A stretch of DNA of 64,000 nucleotides from Brassicibacter mesophilus (GTDB taxonomy: Bacteria; Bacillota; Clostridia; Tissierellales; Proteiniboraceae). The stretch spans positions 393,585-457,584 of the forward strand of contig NZ_JBNPXI010000002.1 in NCBI RefSeq assembly GCF_050433385.1, in the 5' to 3' direction. Shown here one piece after another: positions 24,989-32,378 of this stretch; position 1 is the stretch's first letter, and the number at the start of each line of letters is the position of its first letter. The notes beneath the pieces are model-generated. The model was not told the origin of the DNA, made no database searches, and saw only the letters and a program-made list of their open reading frames with translations. Both the position numbers and the translations under genes were made by a program.

Positions 24989-25525
24989 TTATTGTTTATT
25001 TATCAATACTTGATTAACACCATCAGTTTCATTAAATCTTACACTTACTATCTCTTCATGAGAAGTAGGCACATTTTTACCTACAAAATCAGGTCTAATT
25101 GGAAGCTCCCTATGACCTCTATCAATTAGAACAGCTAATTGAACTTTTTGGGGTCTGCCTTTATCGACTAATGCATCTAATGCAGCTCTAACTGTTCTGC
25201 CAGTAAAAAGCACATCATCTACTAATATCACTATTTTGTTTGATATATCATAATTAAATTCTTCAGAATTAACAATAGGCCTATCATTTATCTCTGTTAG
25301 ATCATCCCTATAAAGAGTAATATCTATGCTAAGAGTTGGAATTTGCTTGCCTTCAATTTGTTTTATTTTTTCTGCTATCTTATTAGCAAATGGTATTCCT
25401 CTAGTCTTAATTCCTACAAGAATAATATCATCTATACCCTTATTCTTTTCAAGTATTTCATGAGCAATTCTGGTTGTAGCTCTATTCATACCGCTTTCGT
25501 CCATAATAATAGCTTTAGTTTCCAT
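24989..25525 (-). CDS. pyrR: Bifunctional pyr operon RNA-binding regulator/uracil phosphoribosyltransferase PyrR
   Basis: PyrR senses UMP and binds leader RNA to promote termination; it also has weak uracil phosphoribosyltransferase activity. The 178-aa protein contains the PRPP motif VILVDDVLFTGRTVRAALDAL near residues 95-115 and a basic patch with RPQKVQLAVLIDRGHRELPIRPDFVGKN-type sequence for RNA and nucleotide binding. ATG with GGAGG upstream. It is itself preceded by a PyrR attenuator and followed by uraA, so it autoregulates and controls uracil uptake. Confidence 0.95.
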   Translation of the reverse strand: METKAIIMDESGMNRATTRIAHEILEKNKGIDDIILVGIKTRGIPFANKIAEKIKQIEGKQIPTLSIDITLYRDDLTEINDRPIVNSEEFNYDISNKIVILVDDVLFTGRTVRAALDALVDKGRPQKVQLAVLIDRGHRELPIRPDFVGKNVPTSHEEIVSVRFNETDGVNQVLINKQ

Positions 25526-25575
25526 TTTTTCACCTCCTGCCTTTCTGAAGAAATCAAATACTTTCCTATTGATTA

Positions 25576-25609
25576 TAAAAAAACTTCCTATCAGTTGGCT
25601 GATAAGAAG
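25576..25609 (-). terminator. PyrR-controlled terminator before pyrR
   Basis: Minus-strand stem CTTCTTATCAG/CTGATAGGAAG (11 bp with one U-G pair, loop CCAA) followed by seven T residues, 51 bases before pyrR. Confidence 0.88.
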
Positions 25610-25643
25610 CTATAATTGGACTATACCATGAATCATAACCTTA

Positions 25644-25663
25644 TCAACCTCTCAGGGTCAAGT
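25644..25663 (-). promoter_or_regulatory. PyrR-binding loop in the pyrR leader
   Basis: Minus-strand TTGACCCTGAGAGGTTGA resembles the PyrR consensus ARUCCNGNGAGGYU with two departures at its 5' end. Together with the terminator downstream it makes a standard transcription attenuator. Confidence 0.75.
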
Positions 25664-25686
25664 TAAAGGATTACACACTTCATACT

Positions 25687-25715
25687 ATACTAGCACAAAA
25701 AGGCATTATTGTCTA
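25687..25715 (-). promoter_or_regulatory. Sigma-A promoter for pyrR-uraA
   Basis: Minus-strand TAGACA (25710-25715), exactly 17 bases, then TAGTAT (25687-25692). The -35 box overlaps the stop codon of the pseudouridine synthase gene. Confidence 0.6.
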
Positions 25716-26633
25716 GTGCTTTTTTGTGTTTCGTAAATTACTAAGGACATCAATAAAGTGGTTAGGCAATTCAGAGCTAAACTCTATATATTCTTTTGTA
25801 CGCGGATGAATAAATCCTAAAGTTTTTGCATGCAAAAGTTGTCCATTCAATCTGAATTTCTGGTTTTTGCTTCCGTATACTGGATCACCAGTAACAGGAT
25901 GTTTAATAAAAGACATGTGTACTCTTATTTGATGTGTTCTACCTGTTTCAAGCTGTGCTTGTATTAATGTATAGTCAATAAATCTTTCAAGGACAGTGAA
26001 ATGAGTTACAGCTTCTTTACTGTTATTTTCTGTTACAGTCATTTTTTTTCTATCAACAGGGTGTCTTCCAATAGGAGCATTTATTGTTCCCTTATCTTCT
26101 TTTATATTGCCATCAACAAGTGCAAGGTACTTTCGAGTTATAGAATGTTCCTTCAGCTGCTCTGATAAAAATGAGTGAGAATAATTATTCTTTGCTATCA
26201 TTAGTAATCCTGAAGTATCTTTATCTATTCTGTGGACTATTCCAGGTCTAATAATCCCATTAATAGTAGATAAATTATTTAAATGAAATAAAAGCGCATT
26301 AACAAGAGTCCCACTATAATTACCAGGGGCAGGATGTACAACCATACCTTGCGGCTTGTTTACAATGGCTATATCCTCATCTTCATAGATTATATCAATA
26401 GGAATATCTTCAGAAACAATCTCTAAGTTTTTGGGTTCAGGTAACTGAACTAGAATATGGTCACCTTCATTAACAAGATATTTGGGCTTAACTAATCTAT
26501 CATTTACTCTTACTAATCCATCTTTAATTAATCTTTGAACGTACGTTCTAGAAATTTCATTTAACTCTTGTGCTAAAAATATATCTATACGATCATTATC
26601 TTCTTCATCAGCAAATATTTCTATGATCTCCAT
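25713..26633 (-). CDS. RluA-family pseudouridine synthase (RluD-type)
   Basis: Isomerises specific uridines in 23S rRNA to pseudouridine. An N-terminal S4 RNA-binding domain (about 15-75) precedes the catalytic domain with HRIDKDTSGLLMIAKN near 135-150, whose aspartate is the catalytic residue, and GRTHQIRVHM near 230. 306 aa is the usual length for RluD/YlyB. Located directly downstream of lspA, as in Bacillus (lspA-ylyB). The exact rRNA target cannot be told from sequence. Confidence 0.93.
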   Translation of the reverse strand: MEIIEIFADEEDNDRIDIFLAQELNEISRTYVQRLIKDGLVRVNDRLVKPKYLVNEGDHILVQLPEPKNLEIVSEDIPIDIIYEDEDIAIVNKPQGMVVHPAPGNYSGTLVNALLFHLNNLSTINGIIRPGIVHRIDKDTSGLLMIAKNNYSHSFLSEQLKEHSITRKYLALVDGNIKEDKGTINAPIGRHPVDRKKMTVTENNSKEAVTHFTVLERFIDYTLIQAQLETGRTHQIRVHMSFIKHPVTGDPVYGSKNQKFRLNGQLLHAKTLGFIHPRTKEYIEFSSELPNHFIDVLSNLRNTKKH

Positions 26634-26648
26634 AACATCACTCTTTCT

Positions 26649-27101
26649 TTATACTTCATATTTTTCAAATAATACTAGGTACATAATAATAATAGTTGCA
26701 ACTACTATAAAACTATCAGCAAAATTGAACACAGGAAAATCATAGAAGTTACCAAACTTAACATCTATAAAGTCAATTACATACCCTAATCGTATTCTAT
26801 CAATCAAGTTTCCTAAGGCTCCAAAAACAACCATTACTAATGCAAATATCATTGGTTTACTTAATTTAGTATTGAGCTTAATATAGATGAGTATACCTAT
26901 TATTACAAACGTGGTCAATATTATAAAAAATAATTGCTTATTTTGAAGTATTCCAAAAGCAGCTCCAAAATTTTCTATATAGTTTAGTTGTAAAAAATTA
27001 TCTACCAGTACATAAGGTTCATGACCTCGAAGTAGTTCAACTGCATAATATTTGCTCACTTGATCTGATATAAGCATTAGAATTCCTATTATGTAAAACA
27101 T
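26649..27101 (-). CDS. lspA: Lipoprotein signal peptidase (signal peptidase II)
   Basis: Aspartyl protease in the cytoplasmic membrane that cleaves lipoprotein signal peptides after lipidation. The 150-aa protein has four membrane segments and both catalytic aspartates, D101 in GNLIDR and D129 in FNFADS. An N-terminal DQVSKYY motif at residue 13 and NFGAAFG near 44 also fit. It precedes the pseudouridine synthase gene in the same unit. Confidence 0.96.
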   Translation of the reverse strand: MFYIIGILMLISDQVSKYYAVELLRGHEPYVLVDNFLQLNYIENFGAAFGILQNKQLFFIILTTFVIIGILIYIKLNTKLSKPMIFALVMVVFGALGNLIDRIRLGYVIDFIDVKFGNFYDFPVFNFADSFIVVATIIIMYLVLFEKYEV

Positions 27102-27173
27102 ATTCTGCCTCCCTAATTTTTCATATATATTCTATTCTAAGTTATATCGTCAATTTTTACAACTATAAGCGCA

Positions 27174-27217
27174 AAAAATACTTAAGCTAGGTTTTAGCAA
27201 CACAAACCCAGCATAAG
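27174..27217 (-). terminator. Hairpin after the YteA-type gene
   Basis: Minus-strand stem around GCTGGGTTT/AAACCTAGC (27186-27212), with one wobble, extended by imperfect pairs and followed by TATTTTTTG. Confidence 0.65.
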
Positions 27218-27233
27218 CTAAAATGCTTTATTC

Positions 27234-27917
27234 TTATCTTTCTTTATCTTTCTTTTGATCGTCAGGTATATCTTCTCTATTTAATCCAGCAATCTGTCCT
27301 TTATAGTATCCTTCAGAAATTTGTTCTACCGATTGCACGATTCCTGCATCAACTTCATCAAAAACACCGAGATTATCGCCTGTAGTAAACGAAGGATCTC
27401 CTGGTACATCATTAAATCTTGCAACTGATTGCCAACTATCTTCACCATCAAATTCAACTGAATCTTCTTCCGATATGTCTTTAAATGTTCTTCCAAAAGG
27501 AAATTGCAAGTTTTCTTCTTCTTTAGGTCTATAATCCATCATTTCGTCAATTGGTATCTTATCCTCGGCACAATCAATGCATATATTAGCATGTGGTAAT
27601 ACTTCAAGTCTATCAAAACCAATTTCTTTACCGCATAATTCACATTTCCCATAAGTGCCATTTTCTATTTTCTCTAGAGACTTTTCTATTTCATCTAAAG
27701 TCAGTTTTTCATTATTCTTAAGATTCATATTTTGTTCTACCATAAACATCTCCGTTCCTAAATCAGCGGGATGATTATCGTACATTGATAACTCATCATA
27801 ATATTCTTGCATGGAAGCATTAGGCTCATTATTATCCATAAGACTTATTGTATTAAGTACATCCTTTTTTTCTTCTAATAACAATTTTTTAAAATGTCTT
27901 AGTTTTTGTTTATCCAT
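27234..27917 (-). CDS. TraR/DksA C4 zinc-finger protein, YteA sporulation family
   Basis: 227-aa protein with an N-terminal helical region rich in lysine and glutamate (1-80), then ENGTYGKCELCGKEI (cysteines near 113-116) and CIDCAE (near 134-137), the four-cysteine zinc finger of the TraR/DksA family. The long C-terminal acidic region with RTFKDISEEDSVEFDGEDSWQSVARFNDVPGDP is typical of YteA-type proteins linked to sporulation. Unlike DksA, the tip aspartates are not obvious, so action on RNA polymerase is uncertain. It is 9 bases from the DUF5665 gene upstream, forming a likely operon. Confidence 0.85.
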   Translation of the reverse strand: MDKQKLRHFKKLLLEEKKDVLNTISLMDNNEPNASMQEYYDELSMYDNHPADLGTEMFMVEQNMNLKNNEKLTLDEIEKSLEKIENGTYGKCELCGKEIGFDRLEVLPHANICIDCAEDKIPIDEMMDYRPKEEENLQFPFGRTFKDISEEDSVEFDGEDSWQSVARFNDVPGDPSFTTGDNLGVFDEVDAGIVQSVEQISEGYYKGQIAGLNREDIPDDQKKDKER

Positions 27918-27926
27918 AAAGTCCTC

Positions 27927-28208
27927 CTATAGATTTTCTTGAACAATCCTTACTAGATCTGCTATAAAATCTCCAATTAATGGTATATTCCATGTAATTA
28001 TCTTCTGTAATACATATATAGCAATAGCGCCTAGTACTGTAAATCCTATTGCCATACCAAAACCTCTTGCCAATCCACCAATAAAATTGATATAGAGTAA
28101 CCTTCTCTTATTGCTTACAAAATCTACGTATTCATGTATCTTAGATTTTTCTAGATTAGTGGCGAGCTGCTCTATTCTCTTCTCAATTTCTCTATTATCA
28201 TCATTCAT
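27927..28208 (-). CDS. DUF5665 small membrane protein
   Basis: 93-aa protein with an N-terminal charged helix (residues 1-45, IEKRIEQLATNLEKSKIHEYV) and a glycine-rich membrane segment GGLARGFGMAIGFTVLGAIAIYVL near 44-67, then an amphipathic C-terminus. This matches the DUF5665 family of Firmicutes, function unknown. It lies directly upstream of the YteA-type gene, with which it probably shares a transcript. GGGG precedes the ATG. Confidence 0.78.
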   Translation of the reverse strand: MNDDNREIEKRIEQLATNLEKSKIHEYVDFVSNKRRLLYINFIGGLARGFGMAIGFTVLGAIAIYVLQKIITWNIPLIGDFIADLVRIVQENL

Positions 28209-28280
28209 TTTAATCCCCCTCTTTATAATTTCCCCTTTAATATATAATTTATAAGTAGGAACTTATTATAAATTATATAT

Positions 28281-28311
28281 AATAAATATAATATATTATA
28301 TTATATTTATT
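28281..28311. repeat. Perfect 15-bp A+T palindrome upstream of DUF5665
   Basis: AATAAATATAATATA (28281-28295) and its exact complement (28297-28311) flank a single T. A second inverted pair, ATAAGT/ACTTAT, lies nearby at about 28250-28265. Both are between the DUF5665 start and the end of the 44-aa ORF unit. Confidence 0.7.
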
Positions 28312-28324
28312 CAAAAAAAATAAA

Positions 28325-28360
28325 GCTTAAAAGTTATGATAAAAAATAACTTTTAAGCAT
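28325..28360 (-). terminator. Terminator of the 44-aa ORF
   Basis: Minus-strand stem GCTTAAAAGTTAT/ATAACTTTTAAGC, 13 bp, followed by TTTATTTTTTTT. It sits 10 bases after the small ORF stop. Confidence 0.8.
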
Positions 28361-28368
28361 ATATACTT

Positions 28369-28503
28369 CTATGTGTAAAAAGCTAGAAGCAAATAGAAAA
28401 ATAACAAGCTATTTTTTTTATATCTACCACCCCAAATTTTGGTTAGTAATATAAAGAAAAATAATAGGTAATCCGTATACATATTTTCCTGTGAACTAGA
28501 CAT
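28369..28503 (-). CDS. Small membrane protein ORF, 44 aa, unrecognised
   Basis: ATG at 28503 follows GAGGTG at good spacing and the frame stays open for 44 codons, ending TAG 10 bases before a strong terminator. The peptide starts MSSSQENMYTDY, continues with two hydrophobic stretches (about residues 12-21 and 33-43) separated by KIWGGRYKKN. I know no family for it. The ribosome-binding site, the terminator and the isolated position between aroF and DUF5665 favour a real gene. It may be a spore membrane peptide or a small hydrophobic toxin; neither is shown. Confidence 0.55.
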   Translation of the reverse strand: MSSSQENMYTDYLLFFFILLTKIWGGRYKKNSLLFFYLLLAFYT

Positions 28504-28576
28504 ATTGATCACCTCAGTTCCTAGCATAATAATATATATTTAATAGCTCTAATTAGTAATAGATCATTTATTTATA

Positions 28577-28605
28577 TATATTATGAGGAACGATGTGGAA
28601 AAGTG
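28577..28605 (-). promoter_or_regulatory. Possible sigma-K promoter for the 44-aa ORF
   Basis: Minus-strand CACT (28602-28605), 16 bases, then CATAATATA (28577-28585), fitting the mother-cell sigma-K pattern AC then CATAnnnTA. In AT-rich DNA such matches arise by chance, so confidence is low. Confidence 0.3.
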
Positions 28606-28613
28606 ATTTATTA

Positions 28614-29432
28614 TTACTTATCAAGCCTATCAATACACTCTTTTATTGTTTTTATTTCATTTAATAATTTAGGTACTTCATTAAGTTCTAAAGATTGCAT
28701 GCCATCTGATAAAGCTTCACATGGATTAGGGTGAACCTCAACCATGATGCCGTTGGCACCAGCTGCTACTGCAGCTCTTGTTATTGGTGTAACCAATTCT
28801 CTTCTTCCTGTTCCATGACTAGGATCTACAATGATAGGTAACTTGCTTAGAGATTTGATTATTGGTACAGCAGTTAAATCTAATGTATTTCTTGTATAAT
28901 TTTCAAATGTTCGTATACCTCTTTCACACAAAATAATGTTATCATTACCTTCTATAGCAATGTATTCTGCTGCCATCAACCATTCCTTTAAGGTTGCTGT
29001 CATTCCTCTTTTTAATAATACAGGTTTGTTAGTTTTTCCAATTTCTCTTAGAAGACTGTAGTTTTGCATATTTCTTGAACCGATTTGATATATATCAACA
29101 AATTCGTAAGATTTAGTAACATCTCTAGGATCCATTATTTCAGAAATTACTTTCATATTATACTTATCTCCCACTTTTCTCAAAAGCTCTAGTCCCTTAT
29201 ATCCAAGCCCTTGAAAAGCATACGGAGAAGTCCTAGGTTTAAAAGCACCTCCTCTTAAAATCTTAATATCCAATGAGCTTAAGTATTTAGCAATTGTTTC
29301 AATTTGTGCTTCATCTTCAACGGCACAAGGACCTGCTATTATTGTAAAATCAGTTCCTCCAATCGAAACACCGTCACCTAAGTCTATTATTTTTTTTTCA
29401 TTATTTTTATTACTAACTAAGCTTAATTCCAT
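28614..29432 (-). CDS. aroF: 3-deoxy-7-phosphoheptulonate synthase (DAHP synthase)
   Basis: Condenses phosphoenolpyruvate and erythrose-4-phosphate, the entry into aromatic amino acid synthesis. The 272-aa protein is the short type I-beta form: IIAGPCAVEDE near residue 32, the GAFKPRTSPYAFQGLG loop near 61-76, KRGMTATLKEW near 141, and DPSHGTGRR near 203 with a histidine metal ligand. No N-terminal ferredoxin-like or chorismate-mutase regulatory domain is present. It is monocistronic, with GGAGG before the ATG; a TCGTATACGA palindrome lies in the leader. Confidence 0.95.
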   Translation of the reverse strand: MELSLVSNKNNEKKIIDLGDGVSIGGTDFTIIAGPCAVEDEAQIETIAKYLSSLDIKILRGGAFKPRTSPYAFQGLGYKGLELLRKVGDKYNMKVISEIMDPRDVTKSYEFVDIYQIGSRNMQNYSLLREIGKTNKPVLLKRGMTATLKEWLMAAEYIAIEGNDNIILCERGIRTFENYTRNTLDLTAVPIIKSLSKLPIIVDPSHGTGRRELVTPITRAAVAAGANGIMVEVHPNPCEALSDGMQSLELNEVPKLLNEIKTIKECIDRLDK

Positions 29433-29563
29433 GTTAATTCCTCCAATAGTACTTACTAATTTAATCGTATACGACCAAATTATTTATATAAATTTATTGT
29501 TAACTATAAATATATCACCTTATTATTATATAATCCCTAGTTATCGTGTCAAGTATGTAAATA

Positions 29564-29601
29564 AATAAAAAAAGGATTGTATATGAAATACATATCCTTT
29601 T
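29564..29601 (-). terminator. Terminator of the divIVA cluster
   Basis: Minus-strand stem AAAGGAT plus TGTAT paired with ATACA and ATCCTTT around a short loop (29571-29600) followed by TTTTTTT, about 30 bases after divIVA. Confidence 0.85.
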
Positions 29602-29632
29602 CAGTCAATATAGAAACAATATTATTCATTTA

Positions 29633-30109
29633 TTACACTTCTGTATCTTCATTTGTTTGTTCAATATCTTGACAACAATCACTAATGGATTCTAATTGTG
29701 ACTGAAGTAAAGTTTTGAATCTAGTCTTAAAAACAACCATCTCTTTTTTCACAGATTCATATTCATTCTTTATTTTTATAACTTCAGTTTGTGCATTTTC
29801 AATGATTTTTCTCGCCTTATCTTCAGCCTCATTAATTATTAACTCAGCTTTCTTTTTTGCATTTATACTTACTTCTTCAGCAGTGCTTTGTGCAACAACT
29901 AATGTATTTTGAAGAGTCTCTTCAATTTTGTTATAATGCTTAATCTGATCATTTAGCAATCCGATCTTATCTTTAAGCTCTATATTTTCTTTGTAAATGT
30001 TCTCATAATCAACTATTATCTCATCTAAAAAGCTATCTACTTCTGTTTCATTATAGCCTCTTATACCTTTTTTAAACTCTTTGTTCTGTATATCAAGTGG
30101 TGTAAGCAC
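29633..30109 (-). CDS. divIVA: DivIVA domain protein
   Basis: Coiled-coil protein that binds negatively curved membrane at septa and poles and recruits division or chromosome-anchoring partners. The N-terminal lipid-binding motif is clear: LTPLDIQNKEFKKGIRGY then NETEVDSFLDEI. The remaining 130 residues are almost entirely coiled coil with an alanine/lysine-rich central part (SINAKKKAELIINEAEDKA). GTG start at 30109 after AAGGAG. It ends the sepF-ylmG-ylmH-divIVA cluster as in other Firmicutes. Confidence 0.94.
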   Translation of the reverse strand: MLTPLDIQNKEFKKGIRGYNETEVDSFLDEIIVDYENIYKENIELKDKIGLLNDQIKHYNKIEETLQNTLVVAQSTAEEVSINAKKKAELIINEAEDKARKIIENAQTEVIKIKNEYESVKKEMVVFKTRFKTLLQSQLESISDCCQDIEQTNEDTEV

Positions 30110-30124
30110 TTTATCAACTCCTTA

Positions 30125-30916
30125 TCATTCAAAAATTCTGACAATAATTTTGGTTCTTCCTTTTTTGGAATCTCCTAAATCATCTAATAATTTTATTCTA
30201 CCATAACCCTTCAAGGATATAATATCACCAGCATCCAATAAATAAGATGGACTTATGACCGGTTGCCAATTGACTTTTACTTTACCTTGTTCAATGTAAC
30301 TTGTACTTTTCGATCTAGGAATATTACATGAAGTACTAATAATTACATCTAATCTAAGAGAAGCTACAGTAGTATAGATATCCCTATAGTCTTCTTTACC
30401 TGGAATTAATTCACTTAGTGCTATTTCATTAACCTTTACTGGTTCAGTATTTATACTTTTCAAATTATATCTAATAAAGTCAACTAAATCCCTATGAACT
30501 ATCACCTGTCCAAAAGTTTTATGTACATTGATATCCCCAAGTTTCTCTCGCTTGATACCTAGCCCTAAAATAGTCCCTAAATAGTCTCTATGATTTAGTT
30601 CTTTGAACTTAGAACCTCCAAGAATAATTAAAGACTTAATTGGATTTTCAATGTCTAATTTATTGAGGTAACTAGGAAACATTATTATTGACTTTCTTTC
30701 AGCATTCTCAAGTCCACCTTCTTCATAGTATGAAACATCTATAAATCTATTTAAGAATGAGTAACACAATTTTCTTTGATAAGGGTCTAAAAAATCAGTA
30801 TATACGATTTCATGATTTCTAATTACTTGTTCAATTTTATCAAGTATTTTTCGCATTGTTAGATGTTGTTCTTTATCTTTTATATGTTCAATATACTTAT
30901 CTTTATCTATTATCAT
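30125..30916 (-). CDS. ylmH: YlmH family RNA-binding protein with S4 domain
   Basis: 263-aa protein with an N-terminal YlmH-specific domain (about 1-170) and a C-terminal S4 RNA-binding domain (about 180-245, DVIISTSCNIPRSKSTSYI, then GDIISLKGYGRI). In Bacillus YlmH has been connected to ribosome-associated quality control alongside RqcH. RqcH is encoded at 21791, so both are available here. The gene lies between ylmG and divIVA, conserved in division clusters. Confidence 0.92.
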   Translation of the reverse strand: MIIDKDKYIEHIKDKEQHLTMRKILDKIEQVIRNHEIVYTDFLDPYQRKLCYSFLNRFIDVSYYEEGGLENAERKSIIMFPSYLNKLDIENPIKSLIILGGSKFKELNHRDYLGTILGLGIKREKLGDINVHKTFGQVIVHRDLVDFIRYNLKSINTEPVKVNEIALSELIPGKEDYRDIYTTVASLRLDVIISTSCNIPRSKSTSYIEQGKVKVNWQPVISPSYLLDAGDIISLKGYGRIKLLDDLGDSKKGRTKIIVRIFE

Positions 30917-30922
30917 ATATAC

Positions 30923-31189
30923 CTACCATATAAAAGCATCTAATACAAAAGATATAAAATTTAAAAATAGAACTGCAAATAATGGTGAAAAATCAAGCAT
31001 CCCAGTATTTATGTTTAGTTTATTGATAAGTCCTCTAAACGGAGATAGAATCGGCTCTGTAACCTGGTATATAAAGCTTACTATTGGATTATTTAAATCC
31101 CTTGTAATAAAGGACAGAAACATTCTAACAATAATCAACATTTCTATTATTTGAACAAATTTATTAAAAGATATCTTTAGAATATTCAA
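30923..31189 (-). CDS. YggT/YlmG family membrane protein
   Basis: 88-aa membrane protein with two hydrophobic segments, about residues 12-28 and 64-85, and the intervening SPFRGLINK motif characteristic of the YGGT family. YlmG proteins are implicated in membrane organisation near division sites; the mechanism is unknown. The TTG at 31189 has GAGGTG six bases upstream, while an in-frame GTG overlaps that site. It follows sepF and precedes ylmH by 6 bases. Confidence 0.9.
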   Translation of the reverse strand: MNILKISFNKFVQIIEMLIIVRMFLSFITRDLNNPIVSFIYQVTEPILSPFRGLINKLNINTGMLDFSPLFAVLFLNFISFVLDAFIW

Positions 31190-31207
31190 TCCTTTCACCT
31201 CTTATTA

Positions 31208-31657
31208 TTATTTTTGCCATGGAAACAATCCTTTATTTTTTAGCTCTTCTTTTAACTTCGCATCAATTTCTACATTACTAGGAGCTACAACAAATATATC
31301 CTTAGAAACTTTTTGAATATTTCCATCTAAAGCATATATAGCACCATTTATAAAGTCAAATATTTGTTTCTTAATCTCTATTTCTAGATTTTCCAAGTTC
31401 ATAACTATTAATTTTCTTATTTTCAAATCATCTACTATTTTAGGAGCTTCTTCATATTTTTGTGGTTCATAAACAACTAATTTTATATTACTATTAGTAT
31501 GTATATTAACTATTTTATTGTTCTTTATTACACCCTTTTTAACAGGAGCCTCAAACTCCAAGCTTTCTTCTTGCTCTTCTTCATATTCTTCTTCTAAGTC
31601 ATCCAACCCGATGATATATTTAACTTTGTCAATAAGCTTATTAGTTACATCCGCCAT
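31208..31657 (-). CDS. sepF: Cell division protein SepF
   Basis: SepF polymerises into rings and tethers FtsZ to the membrane. The 149-aa protein starts with an amphipathic helix (MADVTNKLIDKVKYIIG) that binds membrane, followed by an acidic linker (EEEYEEEQEES) and the C-terminal SepF core (about 60-148) with the LEIEKKQIFDFINGAIYALDGNIQ-type region for FtsZ binding. It is 2 bases after yggS and precedes ylmG. Confidence 0.95.
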   Translation of the reverse strand: MADVTNKLIDKVKYIIGLDDLEEEYEEEQEESLEFEAPVKKGVIKNNKIVNIHTNSNIKLVVYEPQKYEEAPKIVDDLKIRKLIVMNLENLEIEIKKQIFDFINGAIYALDGNIQKVSKDIFVVAPSNVEIDAKLKEELKNKGLFPWQK

Positions 31658-31659
31658 AA

Positions 31660-32358
31660 TTAATCCTCCTTATATATTCTTTTTCCAAAAATACCTGTCC
31701 CTATACGGATCATGTTTGCGCCTTCTTCTAAAGCAATTTGATAGTCATTAGTCATCCCCATAGATAGATATTTCATATCAACATTTTTATAATTTTTCAA
31801 GCTTATTTCATCAAACAAATTTCTTAACTGCTTGAATACGAATCTTACTTCTTCAGGTTCGTCAGTATATGGTGCTATTGTCATAAGTCCTTTAATTCTT
31901 ATATTTTCAAATTTAATAATTTTTTCAATAAAATCAAGCACTTCATCATACCTTAAACCAAACTTACTTTCCTCTTCTGCAACATTAACTTGTATTAATG
32001 TATCAACTATAATATTGTGCTCATTGGCCCTCTTTTGTATCTCTTTTGCTAAACTCATCCTATCTAAAGAATGAATTAAGTCAACCTTTTCAATCATATA
32101 TTTAACTTTATTACTTTGGAGGTGTCCAATCATATGCCATTTTACACTTGTTTCAACTTTACTATATTTTGCTTCAATCTCTTGAACCTTATTTTCTCCG
32201 ATATCCGTGATGCCAAAGTTTATTGCTTTATTAATATCATCAGTATCAACCGTTTTTGTAACTGCAATTAGCGTAACATCTTTTGGATCACGACCGTGTC
32301 TTGATGTTATATCATTAATATTATTTCGTATATTAAGTAAGTTATCCTGAATACTTAT
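31660..32358 (-). CDS. YggS family PLP homeostasis protein, apparent AUA start
   Basis: PLP-binding protein (YggS/YlmE, PROSC family) that maintains pyridoxal phosphate homeostasis. Translated from the only sensible start, it opens MSIQDNLLNIRNNI, then LIAVTKT with the PLP lysine near residue 35, GENKVQE near 57 and WHMIGHLQ near 78, giving 232 aa, the family length. No ATG, GTG or TTG lies in frame before residue 80. AAGGAGG sits eight bases before an ATA codon at 32358 aligning with the usual family start, and the next upstream in-frame stop is close by. The gene is adjacent to sepF as usual. A sequencing error altering ATG is the main alternative. Confidence 0.85.
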   Translation of the reverse strand: MSIQDNLLNIRNNINDITSRHGRDPKDVTLIAVTKTVDTDDINKAINFGITDIGENKVQEIEAKYSKVETSVKWHMIGHLQSNKVKYMIEKVDLIHSLDRMSLAKEIQKRANEHNIIVDTLIQVNVAEEESKFGLRYDEVLDFIEKIIKFENIRIKGLMTIAPYTDEPEEVRFVFKQLRNLFDEISLKNYKNVDMKYLSMGMTNDYQIALEEGANMIRIGTGIFGKRIYKED

Positions 32359-32378
32359 TTCAAACTCCTCCTTATCTG

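Noticed and set aside
25692..25720. Terminator after the pseudouridine synthase gene
   Set aside because: GCAC/GTGC arms are only about 5 bp with a 19-base loop; the same bases fit a pyrR promoter better.
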